In this document: one piece after another, positions 1-14,800 of the stretch
How positions within the stretch are numbered: the stretch's first letter is position 1
How the letters are laid out: the number at the start of each line of letters is the position of its first letter
Origin: Hymenolepis diminuta
Lineage: Eukaryota; Platyhelminthes; Cestoda; Cyclophyllidea; Hymenolepididae
Reading direction: 5' to 3'
Assembly: GCA_900708905.1 (NCBI GenBank)
Contig: CAADRB010000030.1
Span: 124,001 to 188,000 of the forward strand
Length of the DNA: 64,000 nt
Position numbers and translations under genes: made by a program
Notes under the pieces: generated by a model
The model's database searches: none
Seen by the model: only the letters and a program-made list of their open reading frames with translations
Told to the model about the DNA's origin: nothing

Positions 1-2858
1 AGCAGTTGTAGCCTTATAAAGTGGCAACTGAGTATTATAAAAGTAAATCATCGCAATGCTATGGTGATCAAAATAAGGAGCTGAGAGAAGGGTATCGAGA
101 TGAATATGACTAATTCATCAATCAAACTTTCAATCGATAAAAATTATACCTAATGTGAGCTCGATTAGATTGGCTTCACAACAAATGGTAACTTTTAAGA
201 TACAGTTATAGATAAAAATCAAAGTCTGAGAATTGACTTGAGCATCATTCCCTTTTTGTCTCATTTCAAAAATGTGCAAACAAGTATTCTATAATAAACA
301 CTTATTTGTACAATAAATACACCCGTTTAATAATGTGGAGATAAATGTATTCAACTTCGGCAAGATTATTTGTCGCTGAGACTTTGAGTTCACTTATTTC
401 TCATACAACAGTTTTACAACAATTTCGATTTTTTTCTCGGGTCGAGGTGTTGATGTGGGAGTTATTGTCCTCGGTAGGTGAGTTTGACCTCTCTATCATA
501 GAGAAGAGTTTGAGTTTATCGCATAGAGTTATAATTAAAATGCTCTTCGCAATGATTAAAATCTTATTAGAATAATATAAGTCGCCTCTAAGAGATAGGC
601 TTACTCAGTTTTATAAACAATGTCTTAAGTTTTAAGGAGTTAATCTTAATACTATTGGTGTGGAGATGGGAGTGGTATTTGAATGAGAATTATTCGATCT
701 TTAAATATTGTATACTTTCCTCTACAATCCAACGAATTGGAATTGGTTTGTGAAATATGAGATTACGAAAATAAAGACCCATAGTAATTTTCATTTATAA
801 AAAAACGGATTCAATGTGATTTTCCACCGATCCCAATCAAGATATCTCAAGTTACGACTGAAGAGACACCAACTCGAGCCGTTAATAAACCTTTTTATTC
901 AGACTCCAATTGTAGGCGAATATTAGTGGAAAGAAAAACAGTGCTGTTGCGCTATCGAGGGGATCACTATTTCTCTGGTGCAACGATCGATTTCTGACTG
1001 TTTTAAGTCTTAACGTCACATACCAGAAGGTCATCCTCAGTGCTGAAATTAGATTCAATGAACACCTCTTCAAAAGATCTTTTGAAAAAAAACAAGAGAA
1101 CCTATTCTTTTGAGTTGAGAAGAGATCGCTAACTAGAATCACATGAACAAAATCATCCTACTCTTTCTCCAAACAATTACCCCTAGCTAGGCACCCGCTA
1201 GCGCTTGTCTGAATAAATATAATATATCTGATTAAAACAACAGGTAAATTTTTGTTATATTTTGAGCCACAAAAAAAATATATATACATCGTAGTATTGG
1301 TAATAAGAAATATTAAATATGATCATAATCCAAAACATTCAAAATTAAGAAAGAGTTACTTTCTTAACTCTTAGTTAACAAAAGGAGAATCCTCTACGAA
1401 TATAAAAGGATTTAGCAACCTCCCTTCCTAAAAGTGTGTCACATCGAAGAAATCTGAAATATCGAAAGAAAATGTAAGGACTGCTTTTAATAGTGAAACG
1501 AAGCTACATTTGAGGAAAATGTTCTTGCAAATAGCTACAAATTGTATTTCAATTAGTGTTAAACCTCCATTCACATCTTAATTGTTAGAAAAAGGAACCA
1601 TACACCCAAAAATCAGAATAAATACATATATGAGAGACTTAATAAGAACATGTAAAAACTTCAAGTAGCCTTAAAACTTCCCAAAATGCAGATCGGTAGA
1701 TAACTTTCGCTGGTATTAACTATGGTGTGATCAATGCAATGAGTTCCGATTGTCTTATATATGGTTCTATACCCCTTCATTTTAAGCAACAAAGTCATGG
1801 AAAACGGAAACACTCATAGATTAAATACCACTAATTGTAATTTCCACAGACATCCTTTTAAAATCGACCCTAAGTTCTTTCATTAAAAAAAAACACATTA
1901 GTAAAGTGTAGTGTTCATTCACAACCTATATCTAAGAAAATAAAGCAGTTCTCACTAGATTAAGAAACTTACTAAATTAAAAAATTACTTTGTAATAACT
2001 TCGCGAACATTGACACAGCTCTAGGTTGAAAGAATACAAGGAAAAATTAATTCCTACTGCTACCAAAATTATGCAACAAATTAAGCGCTAAAAGGTCAAT
2101 CGGTCATCTATTTCTCCGGTAGACAAAACTGTCTACCAGACAAACTGTCAAATGTTAAAAATGAAACAGGAATAAGAATAACTTTACTTACTAATTCAAC
2201 AATAAGAAGTTATCAATTGAAGGAATATACAAATAATCGGGTGTAGAATTGTGTTGACTGTAATTAATTGACAACTAAGAGAAAATACCTTAAGGCATTT
2301 CACATCATTTCAGTAAGTGACGATTAAAAATTTGCCATCAGAACACTAATTGCAAAATCATTGAGAAAATCAAGTAGCTTGTTATTTCGAGGTCGAACAC
2401 AGTACACAAAACTACCCTAGCTAAACAATTTTCGATTTCGATAGGACACAGTACAACAGAATTTAATAAAATCCAAAAAGTGCGAATGAAAGAATGGTAC
2501 TGTCTGTGTGCAAATATGCATTTATAAAAACACATACCCTCTCTACGGTTGGTAAGAGACTTAACAGTTCTTTAGGTGGAGAAAAAGAGCCAAATCACTA
2601 GACGATCAATTCCACTCATTGGGTGTGGTATTGATGAACATGGAGCCCATAATCTCTAACTTCGTAAAGGAATATTCTTTCCGTTCTGCCTCCTTTAGTG
2701 GTAGACACAACTCTCCAAGGAAATGGCCAAATAAAGTAATTTCTAATTTGAGAGGGTTTAAAACATGTGGCCTCTCCTCAAGATAAAGTCAGGATAAGTT
2801 AGAACACTTGAAACATAGATAAAATCTTTCCTAAGGCAGAATTAAACATATGACCTAC

Positions 2859-5800
2859 CAGACATCGGGGGTTGGATAAACTTGATAGGCAGTTGGAACC
2901 ACGAGGATGGGACACGAGCTTCAAATTTGGCAAACACCGGCCGATGATCGGAACAGACATACTCGGGCAAGTAGTTGTAAGCCAGCAACTTTACTTCCGG
3001 ACAATCTTCTATGGCTTCACAACTAACTCCACAATTGGATACTGAAGGACCGCCACGTGAGGGTTTCTTGCGCGACGTCTGTGGAATCTTCCGTCCCTTT
3101 TCGTCCAATCTGACATTGTGCTCCAGGGCGAAGTCATTGTGTGTCATGTAGAGAATACGATCGGTGTAAGAGGGGACTCGCTGTTTCTTGCTGTAGAAAA
3201 TGGAGAAAGAACAGGAATGTAAAATTTCAGGTAACTACAGCAGCACGCTTCATTTGCATATTGTAAACGGTGCAATTGGCCTTAAAGTAGACTTTTTCAT
3301 ATTAGTCATGCAAGAAAATCTATTGCCGTAAATATATGGTGTTCGAGAATTAAGGCAAGGGTTCTATTTCTCCCAGTACTGAAACGATTTCGAGTTAATA
3401 ATTAGTCTTTCTTAGTGAAATATAACTTATTAATCAATTAGAAGTTAAATAGAGGTTAATCATTTGTCACCATTTATACATGAAAAAAGGAGGACAGCCA
3501 GAACTTGATCTGATTTAGCTAAAATAGTGGTCGATTGGAGGAATTCCTAATTAGTGACGAATTCGGTTGCAATAAGAACAATGAAGAGACGTAACAACTG
3601 CATTGACGAATCGATTTAAGATAACCTAAATATGTAAAATTGATATATTTTAGAGAAGAATTCTTATTGATTTTTTTTATAAATGGCGAACAAATAAAAT
3701 TTACTTTCATAAATCAATTGGCGATAGTTTAACCAATTAAATTTGTGTGAACTTTGCTCAGAGGGGACTAAAAATTCAAGGACGGTAACATACAGGCACG
3801 GCCAGTTTTAGAAAGAATAAACGTTTTTAGTTATGTTTTAATTCTTCCTACTATGGCAGATAGTGAAAACAGAGAGATTAAAGGAGAGACATACTTACAC
3901 AAATATTATGGTCCCTTGCAGATAAAACGATATCTACATATTTTCTATGTAGAAATACTACCAAGGAAACAAAAATTGAACTAATAATACAGAAGATCTG
4001 ATATTCAGTAAGCCAAGAAAAGAGATAAAGAAGACTTTGGGAAATCCAATTCGTAATTTGAAGCAGGTACCCAAGCAGTGCTAGGCACATCTTAGCTGCT
4101 GTCAACTGGCTGGCCTTGACTATTAGAATAGGCATATTTGGCAGGTGGCATGATTGACCAAGGAATCAAGTTAAATGCAACAATCTTTAGCACATCACTC
4201 TTCTTCAGATAACCCAACTCAGATACTCGTTCTTAAGAAATTAATCAGTTTAGGTTCTGAATGTTACTTGTATTTACTAAGCGACGTGTAATCAATGAAA
4301 ATGTATCAGAAATTGACCTAAATAGCCTGAATGCCAATCAGAGAACCGTGCACTTGGCACAATAAAGAATTAGACAAACACTGACAATTATTTTACTCTG
4401 TAAACATTCGTCTCTTATAAAAATTAACATTGTAGCTATCTTGTTCAATTCAAAGATAAACTCTAAACCGCCTTCCAACTATCTTAGGCCATGAAGATTC
4501 TAAGAATAAAATTTTCCGTCTTCCTTCATTAAATGTACTCTTAAATTTAATGCACTTTACCGTATAAATAAACATCATTATGCCACTTTCTTTTCATGAA
4601 ATAACGTGTATTATTTTATGAGAAAAAATTATCGGAAAATAATAAATACTGTTAAGAGAAATGGCAGACGCTATCTTCTACGCTTTTAGATGAATATACC
4701 GATCATTAAACGGTCATTATGTGTACTTTAAATTAATCTGTGAAATGTCTAGTGCGCGAAAACATGAATTATCAGAGCTCTCCGGTGGCATACTAGTTAA
4801 CTTGAGCATCTGCTAGGTAAGAGGTCAGGAGATCAATGACCATCTACGCACATCCAGTGGTATGGTTGATCGATCACCCTGTTTAATCCAGGTCAACAAG
4901 AAAGGTGGTAGAATGTTTCTCGCTAAAACGGCTCCAGAATATCTTTCTACTGATGCCCTAATAGGCTTAGGAAGTTTTTTTGAGTACAGAAAAACAACTT
5001 TCGAATGTAAGTCTTAAAAACCACAATACGGTAGTGCACAAAACAGTGGAAAATGTAAATCGAAATTAACCATAGGGAGGAATTTAATTTTCTACAAAAC
5101 GTAAAGAAAAGAAAAATCATTTTATGAATCCGAGATAAAGAGAAAGACTATAGCATACTCCTTAATCTGCATCGTTATTTACCTGATGAAAATAATGAAG
5201 TGGTATTTTTTCCACCATACATAATTGTATGCCATCCTTCAATTGCCAAAATGCCTAACCGAATTGCAATATTATTTACGCGATGCTTCAGAATAGTACT
5301 AAGATGAACTGATTTGAGCATAACGCAACAAAATAACTAAAAATCACATTATCTTTGTTTTGAAAAAAAAACATATTTCATACTGAAAAAATAGAAAAGT
5401 TAGGTATAATAGATAAATGACACGGTGCATGATTCATAACTTTTAACTGAAAATGAAGTATTTGTTAAAACAATATTTAAATTTTCATGTGCTGAGAATA
5501 CGAGTTTGTACTAAGTAAACACTATTTAACCATGAAAATGAGGTTGGTGATGCAAATCAGTTTTATAATCTCCGATTTTCTTATGCTGCAAAACGAGTCC
5601 GAATTGGTAAGTCTAACATGCGACTTCGAAAATTCATGCAAATCCATGATGTATCGATGTGCTATCGACAAACATTCCATGTCACAGAAATACCAAACTC
5701 GCTGAAGAGAAAAGTTTCCCGACACCTATCTTGATCGGAGGAGAGTAGTGTCATAGAGCTTATTAAAAGAAACTCGCATTTTTGCCACACTTTTTTGATC

Positions 5801-8800
5801 AGCATTAATGAATCTATTTGACCATGCCGTTCGGTTAATGTATACCAATGTTAGCCGCTTCACCACCGACACAGCCGAAAAAGGCAACTCACTATTTAAA
5901 ACATTAATTCAAACTTAGAAGCTGGCCAAAGTACCTAGTGCCCACTACGAACAGAAAACGATGGGTAGATTATATGACACCTTACAATCAAGGCGACAGA
6001 AACACCGAAGGCAATAAAATTGGAAGCAACTACACAACGAATTATGATAATTTAATTCATGTCAAATGAAAATTTCGTGACTCAGTGGTAGTATAACCAA
6101 TATATCTAAGAATTGAAAGGTTAAATTTGAAGCAAATTAACCTTGTTTCTCAAGATAAATTATTTACATATACCACTTCCAAAGGAATATAATAAGGAAA
6201 ATTCAATCTACCGAAAATTAAGGCTCTTAGAAATTTCAGAAATAGTGATCTGATGCTAAATTCCCATCAGAAAAACCGGCCTTCAAGACAGAAACATTTC
6301 AAATTACTAATGAGAGATAGAATGTTCAGACTTAAAGTCAAACACCTTTGTGGAGAAACAGTTCGATTATTTTCTACATCCTTCACTAAATGGGTTAAGG
6401 GATTATCCTCCAGAAAGTCACAAATACTATACTGTTATAAAAGACGAACACTTTCTCAAAAGATTTAATATTTAATAAACCCGAAATGAAATTTAGCGGA
6501 AAAGAATGCCTGAGCGTAAAAAATTGGTCATTAAGTCGGTAAGGCGATAAAGTTCCCACCAGTATGATTTACCAGACTCAAAACGCCGCCATTTTGACAA
6601 GAATAACTAGTAATAAAATAAACTGCTTGTGTATATAACGTTTAGTCTTTCAGTAATATATAGCACATATTTTCAAGTCCGAGAAAAGAGATATTTTCCA
6701 GCACCCATTCTGTGCTGAGCCTCTATAATGAGAAACTCATTTTCTATTACCCCACTCTCGACCAATGCGGTTTACTACTGCGACCATTAAATATTCTTAG
6801 ATAGATTTCTATCTCCAAATCGCTGTGCTATCGATGGGCATAACAAACTGTTGCCATGTTTCGATAACTTTCGAACCATCAAATAATCATCTAGCGAGGT
6901 AAATATCTAACAAGGGGAAATTAAAAAAAGGCTAGCTAATTTGAAGAGAGCTTGATAGGTGGAGATAATGCTCCAGATACGATCTATCAGCTTTAATAAG
7001 ATGGAGGGCATCTCCATAATGATTGCTCCTGGTGTCCTAATTCCTAGAATTCATTATCATTCTCCGATCATCTTCATAACCATCTTCTTCTAAAAGAGGG
7101 TCACATCTGTAGTAAATTATCAATTTTGCCTTCTTTTAATAACCTCGAATCTGGACAGGCCGATCACTGATTAATCAAGTATAGTGAGACTATCAAGGTT
7201 TTCACTCCCAGATAATTTCGTGCCTTGTCGCCTCCAAGCTATCTGTATTTAAAATCTGTCCCATATAGAATAGGTACATTTGCTAACCTGTTCGTAGGAT
7301 GGTAGTCAGGATTAACAGCTACGTTGTTATCAACGATCTTAGTCCTCCTAAATTTGAAGAGACACCAAGATCGAGAATTTGAAAGTCGAGAGAAGAGAGA
7401 TCGTTGTAGCTTTTTCGGTTTTCTAATCAGTTATAAAGAAAGGGAGTAGAGGTATAGAAATACAAACATTGTTTAAAGCAAAGATTAAAAGAAATGTGGA
7501 ATTGCAGAGATATTAGTGACAGATGGAATACTGATTTCATGAAACGAGTTCAAAATCGACCTACATACTATCGGCTTTGATCGAGCAATGATAGCGCAGC
7601 GATTAACTTGCCCGCAGACAAAGCCAGCGTTACAGGTTCGATGCACACCGGTGCACACAGAAAGACCAACCCCACTGGTCAAATATGTCTAGTAAAATGG
7701 ATAGCAGAATTCAAGTTTCTTACCAAGGAGGTTACGTGGTATTTCTCCTCTACACGGAAAACGGTTTTCTCAGTGAGCATGGGACTTAGTCCATTTAAGT
7801 AATTAATGGCGTTCTACACATGAGTTGCGAGGAGTTATAGAATACGCTCCTTTAGTTCAGCTTTAAATCGCGTTCATGACATGATATTTAGATTTCTCTA
7901 TTGAAAAGTGACTTTACATTGTCTATTTGTTTGAATTAGGTTCTCTATGTGAAAATGGCGAAAATCCGTAAATATCTCCATTAATGAACTACCTGTTAAA
8001 ATTATGTGAAATACAACCCTCCTCCATTTGTATATACAGCGTAAACGTATTTAAAATCTCACCCAACATCTAACTTTGAGTAAATTGGGGCCGACATCTA
8101 GTGGTTACGAGAAGAGGATCTAGTTACTGTAGTATCTGCGCACCCTGACTGTGACTTGTTGGGCCTCTCAATGGGCTGCGCATCTACTAACTCATGCCTA
8201 ATTGTCGTTAAACAAAGACCGCGAAATCAGACAGCCTCTAGAAACGTACCCTATGTTGTGCCTTTTCATAATACCATTTTCACACACCAGTTTAGACGTT
8301 TTCTTTTCCTCTCTCACCCTCTACGACTGCCCAGTACACTACTGGTCCGTCTCATTATTGTATCCTATTAGTCTAAAATTAGCTTTACTTGGAATTAGGG
8401 CTACTGTACCATACAGGTTTAATGATCAGCAGCGTGTTAGTCTAGAGTTCAAAGAGGAGAGAAAACGATTTTCATAGTTGTAAAAACAACTTGAAGAAAA
8501 ATAGTTATTCCATTAAATGAATATGCGACTGCAGAAATTCGAATAAATGCCACTGGAAAGGAAAAATACACACGTGTGACTACCGAATGGTAATTTTTTG
8601 TACTTTGTTGGTTCTTTTGAGGGACCTATACGAAAGGCACGCAGGGAAATAACATTAATAGATGAATATCAACCACGCACATGCATTAGTTGTAGAGGCA
8701 TTTACTGGTACGGCGAATCCGGTAGCAAAAGCAAAAAGTGAGAAACAAATGAGACGTGTTATTATAAGCACTCCTTTAATTAAAGGTGGTTTAGAAAAAA

Positions 8801-11800
8801 AAGGACATAATAACTTCCATTCATTAGGGGTAATTAATAAAAATACTAATACAACAAGCCAAAAATGAGCTATTTTCACGGCGATCATATATTTCTTTTA
8901 TAGATAATGACAACTAATGTAATCATTACTGGCGAATCACATCAATTTAGAAGATTTTTGCAAGGAGTGACACGACGTAAGGTTAGGGAGATTAAAAATA
9001 CCGAAGATCTCAGAGAAGTATCATGGTATCATGGAGTGTCCTTAATGAAAAACCTCTATTGATTTGTATTCGAAAATATTCTATTTTTAATTAAGTGTCA
9101 ATTAGTACCGACACGAATAGTAATGAAGCAAAGAAAAGTCTGATGATTAATAACGGCTCCGAACATAGGTGAAACAATACAAAGATGGGGAAAGATGAAA
9201 CCGTATTTTTATCTATTGAAAATGATGTTTTAATGATTGATAATTACCAATAAGCCCTCAGATCTCAGTTTTAGATAGTTGATCTTTATTATCTGATCGA
9301 GCTAATAATGACCGTTGAACATTAAAATCAGCCTTAAGCCAGTTAAAGTCCTATAATTAATCTCTAACGTATAAACGGTGCCGAATATACAATAATAAAA
9401 AATACACCCAATCACAGTGTAAATGTGACTAGTTGAAGACGCGGATGTTCACCATGGTCTGAATGAGAATCAGAATGTGGGTAGGGTATTGTTCTAGGAC
9501 TATCGATAACTTTCAGATGTTCATCACTCGTCCATGAACCTGATTTGAACGGGAATTTAATAGTGCTTATGAGCACTTAATGATTAACCCGGTTAACTAT
9601 AAACTGACGAAACACCCTTTTAAATTAGTTCGTCTATAAAATCAAGCACCTCTAGCCTCATAGAAGTATAGATGATCATTAATGTGTGTGACACCAGGAG
9701 AAGTCACATTTCAAACGTATGACCAAATACATGTGGCTGACGGCGGCGACAGTTGAATTATAGACCACCGGCCAGAAATTTTATTAACAACTTCCGCTAA
9801 TTTCAAAGTCGAATGACCACTTGGCTGTCATCCGATGGAGCTTCTGATTAAAGACCTTAAAAAAACCACTGCAATAGAACGAATTAAAATTAATAAATTT
9901 CTGGCTTTAAAAAATTCATATTTTTTTGTGGACAGAATCGAAAATATTTGATGTCCTGAATAGAATTCATACCCTGGGAACTGGATTTTTGTTACTGCTC
10001 TTTCATATTCATAATTTATCCATTGCCGTATATTAGGATTTACACATTCTTCCTAACGAAACTAACTTTGAGTTAACAGTACTCGTAGTATTACCTTGGT
10101 GGGCATCATACAATTATGCAGCGACAGTGCGACAATGTACTGCTATCGATATATTAATAAATGGACAAGTTATTATGTTAAAATGTGCATGCAGTGCAAA
10201 TTACATCGCAACCGGAATATATCTAAATACCGAATCAGATGAACAGAAGAATTACTAAGATTCTCAACATTAATGAGAGATGAAAACATTGTTTTCTTTA
10301 ACAAGTTTATTAACTATAGGTTTTATTTTAGAAGTAATACTGAGTTATAGATTTTAATTCTATGAAGGGAGTAGTGAAAACTGCAGCATCCGGGCTTTCA
10401 ATATCGAATCACATGATAGACTCCTTTTGAGACATGGTAAATTGAGTATAATTGATCTCCCTTGACCTCAAATGTGTCTCTTTTGTCTATCCAAGTAGTT
10501 GTGCTCGACACAATATAATACCGTATGATCTAGTTAAAACGTGCTTCCTCGAAGATCTTTTGGATACTTATACGTAGTTCCCAATAAGTTACAGTACCGG
10601 ATATGTTTATCATGTCAGAGGTCACAAGTTCGATAAAGACCGTGTATAGATATTGTATGAAAAGTCAGTTTTGCTGGGCAACAGTGGTTTAAAGTATTTG
10701 ATGTGAATATCAACATCAAAGAGGCATCAGTGTCCTTCCACTGTCCAAGACAATGGTGAATAACATCCTTGAAAATGAATGCTTTTAGACACTTAAGAGG
10801 ATACTTTAGATACTTTATAGGATTCTGCATAGAAAAATGAAAGCAGAATAGATGTTTTTTAAATTATCCACTTATCTAGATGGTCCAGATTGGTTGGCCA
10901 CACATTTTTATTACATAGAATATGCGTTTACCAAGGAAGGGTAACCGGAAAATGAAAAATGTTCATTTCTATATAATTATAGAAAAGAATATTTATTGCG
11001 AAAAATGAATTCTTTTTATTATAGTATTTTGTTGTTTTATTTTATAAAAAACTCGCCTATATATATGTATACATAGTACATTTATATTCACGTCAGAATC
11101 AACAGGACATTTGCGAGAAAAAAATACACAACTTCTACAGTGTTTTCATGTTTTTTAACGTGATATTAATAAAAACACTGCATGAAAGAAAAAAGAATAG
11201 ATTAACTCACCTTGAGTCATAAATCTTGGTTCCTTTATCGAATTTGAAGGTCGGTGGAAAGGTGATTTCACCTTCTCTGAAATCAAGAAAAGCCAACTGG
11301 GATTCCATAGCTTTTCCCAACTGAAAGTAAAGAATACAAAATATTATTAGATAAAATAAACATTTAATATCTTTGGGACTACGTACAAAAGACCCAGAGA
11401 GGAAGCGATTTGACTAGATTACCTCTTAGCATATTGTTTCAGTTACAACTGTTTAAATAGAAAAACGGGATGACGAAGTCAATCCTGCTCAAGTGGCTGT
11501 GTCTCAAAGAGAGCTTATCTAACACCCAGAAGCTGAAAGCCCTTTTTTAGAAAATCCTTTGCAGAAAGAACCGAATATTAACAGATTATAAATTCCTGAT
11601 CGTGATGATTATAACGTGATCTGACCATACGTCGGGCAGTAAACATTAAGAAAACGGATACTATACCACCATCCAAGTGTCGAAATTCGGTAAATATGTG
11701 AATCCAATATGTCCTTAGTCAGGACAATTTTTGCAAGATTCGATTTGAAAATAAAGCTTTTGTTAAAAAGAAGAGGCCATCAAATGAAATTTAATCTGCA

Positions 11801-14800
11801 TTGAATATTTCCGTTAAATGAAATAAGGGTTATCATTATGAATCATCATAATTTGCAAGTTTCTTTACACGCACAGGAACACATCATTATTTTTCATTTT
11901 AACTAATATCATAGTTAATATTGTATTAATATAAGAACATCCCGTCTACTCAGTCTTTGAAATAAAAAAAATGAGTAGAAAGAATAAGACCAATCGTCCT
12001 ATTTGACCAACTAATCAATAATCATTGGATACCGTGGACAAGAATTTGTCCAGTAGTCCAGAGAACGAATTGTGAAATTTGAATTTTAGGACGTGAACTG
12101 CCCGTTTAGTAAATACCGTACAACTCGAATCCAGAAACCAAATGAAGTAAGAATCATAGATACTTTGACGTTGCTCTCTGTATCTTTTTGATTCCCTTTA
12201 TCGCTTACTGGACTTTACCGTTACCCGATTGCCTTGCCATTGGTTATAAATATAGGGATTTAAATGAAATAACGTAATTTTCGATAAACCAGAATGACAT
12301 TGAGAACAAGGTGAATAACAAAACCAAATTAGAAGACTAAAGATAAATTAAGGTTAGAAATATTCTCTAGGAAAAAACCACTCGGAGTTACTGGAAGTAA
12401 ATGATCATGAATATCTCACTTTTTAAAAAAGAACTTTTCATTTTGGAGGAGAAATCAAAACATTTTTTTTCTAGTTTTAAGAAATGGTAACTCCCATTTT
12501 CTTTATTTTTACACTATTTACGACATTTACAAATAAATTACTTTGAAAGCATGAAAATTAACAGTGGAATTAAATAATTTAACTATAATAAAGTAGGTTT
12601 TTTGCCAGATAGAGTGCAACGAATTCATCCAGTCAGTAGCCACCTCCGCCGATGAAATCAAACAGCAAACTGGCAAGCTTCGACTGATTAAGATATCAAA
12701 TCTGGCCAATCAGACCCGAATATTATTGCTAAAATTGACATCATGGGATTGGCTAGCCTTTTTATTAAGGATTCATTGAAACTGAACATATACTTCATGC
12801 ATTTAGGCTTAATATCAGATACTTAAATGATCATATCCACACCTTACTGCTGATAAGCCAGTAGATGATAACACGAAAAGAAATGCTAGAAAGATATTTT
12901 CTCCTTTCCAAAGTTAAGCATTGAAATATCACAAATCAGCAATCGTTATCACCATGGTGATATATTTATTGATAAACTAATTGCAATATACACTAAGGAT
13001 GCAGCTACTGATATAAACACGTGGCATAAGGACACCTAAGAGCCAATCACTACGTTCTTTATATTCAAACCGTACTTTAATACGACTATTTAGTGATCAT
13101 TTTTAATGTAGACGAAATGCAGGATGCGTAAGGCAACCACGGGTGGTCTTTACTGATGTTCTCCATTAATGGGGCTGTTGCATCCATCAGGAAGGAGGAT
13201 TTGGTGTTATGGAGATATTTATTAACTCTCTTTTCAAACATTTCCCACCCCATACGTATTAATCCAAAGGATTAAGTTCTGGTGGGTTAGAAGGCCATAA
13301 GAAGTTTAATGTGACATGATCATGACAGTTCTCAGCCATCCAATCCTGGGTTTTGAGAGCATTATGGAATGGAGCCGAATCTTGTTGGAAAACATATAGT
13401 CTTCCTCTATTACCTAAGCTGCCTATTCAAAGCTTAACAGCAATGACTTGAAAAGTCTCGACATAGGCATCGGCATTGATTCTAAGGTTCTATAGAAAAA
13501 ATTAAGAAACCATGATGTGCCCCTCCCTCACTGCTAACAACACCGAAAAGCATCGCTGCTGCGCATACACAACGGTTGGAACTTCAGTGGGGTCCGCCTG
13601 CGCAAACCCACCTACCATTATTCATACTGGTGGAAGTTTTTTGGTCGGAGAAAGACCAAAGACGTTCTTCTTCTGGGTGCTTCAATTTGTTTAAGAATCC
13701 TTTAGCATGCATTAAACGATTCTCTTGAGTTGATTTTGTCGACATAAACTCACCTCGCCTAAGAACACATGGTTCATATCCGAGGCCTTGATGAACAACA
13801 TTCCTTATTCTTCCTTCAGACACTTGAAGATATTTGACAAGATGTGGCGCATTGACTTCCCGGGATTTTCGTCCATCATACCATGTCATGCACTTTCTCT
13901 CAAGTGGTCTGAGTGAATCAGTAGAGAGCTAACATGGAAACTAATTCATCTCCATCGTTTTCATTCAGCTCCTCTTTAACTTCGCAATTGAGAGATCTGG
14001 CGACTTTTAGAAACCTTGCACTTTCTTAATTCCTGCGTTTCGCTTTTATAGACACTATTAAAGTGTGTCCCTTCATTTTGTCAGTTATAGTAGTATCTGC
14101 CATGAGATCTTTTGATATAAAAAGTAAATTAATTAGGTGCCCTCCGACACTTTATGCATCCTGTATAATATGGAATATGAACGCACTCGTTAATTATATC
14201 AAAATAATTCGATCATCATTGTTTTAGATTTTCCACAACATGCAGATATAAATGAAAGGCATAATAGAATTCAGAAGTTTCTAGATGGAAAACAGCCTAC
14301 AACAACCTCATTTCGTAAACTTTTTTAACTATTACACTATTCACTGGATGTACGCCGACAGTTATCTAACTCGTGACCTCCGTCTTCGTCAGACATGTAC
14401 GCTGAATGCTACGATATGAGTCTTCAAAATGTATTTCACAAACATCGTGAACTAGAGTGATCTGATAACCACTTTTCCAAGGGTGAACCGAAACCCTGAT
14501 CACTGATCACTCTTATCCCACTTTAACGATTTTTTCAATTACCACCTCTATACCTTTAGTATTTGCCTACATTAGTTCATTTCTGATTAGTTTATTTATT
14601 GAAGTGAATGTTAAAACGTACTGAAGAAATTTAACTTTGGTGTTTATTGACTAATAGGTGCAGGTATACAGAATTGCAGCATAGTAACCACACTTTTACC
14701 ACCAACACTTGGCAAATAGTGAAAGAAAATAATATGCAAAAATAATTTAAAATACCAAAACCACAAGACTGCACCTTGCACAGACGACATACGCATAGCA

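Larger units (their letters stand above)
3191..11210 (-). other. 8.0-kb intron of the 5-phosphatase gene
   Basis: This stretch lies between the exon ending in KIYDS (donor at 11210) and the exon starting KKQRVPSYTDRIL (acceptor at 3191). I see no convincing exon inside it. It contains two tRNA-SINE-like copies (about 4.78 and 7.58 kb) and a repeat around 8.09-8.48 kb. The remaining sequence is AT-rich without recognised features. Confidence 0.7.

Noticed and set aside
882..1142. 86-codon minus-strand frame, considered as the missing C-terminal exon of the 5-phosphatase
   Set aside because: No SKICH-like motif in any frame and no convincing acceptor in the right phase.
8655..8888. Overlapping open frames on both strands (77 and 68 codons), one hydrophobic
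   Set aside because: No recognised family, no splice context, and mirror frames on both strands are typical of chance. A mitochondrial insertion was considered, but no mitochondrial gene could be matched.
14330..14530. Possible sixth SINE copy (minus strand, GGTCACGAGTT and GGTTTCGGTTCACCC)
   Set aside because: Only box-like fragments match, and the diagnostic body block is absent.
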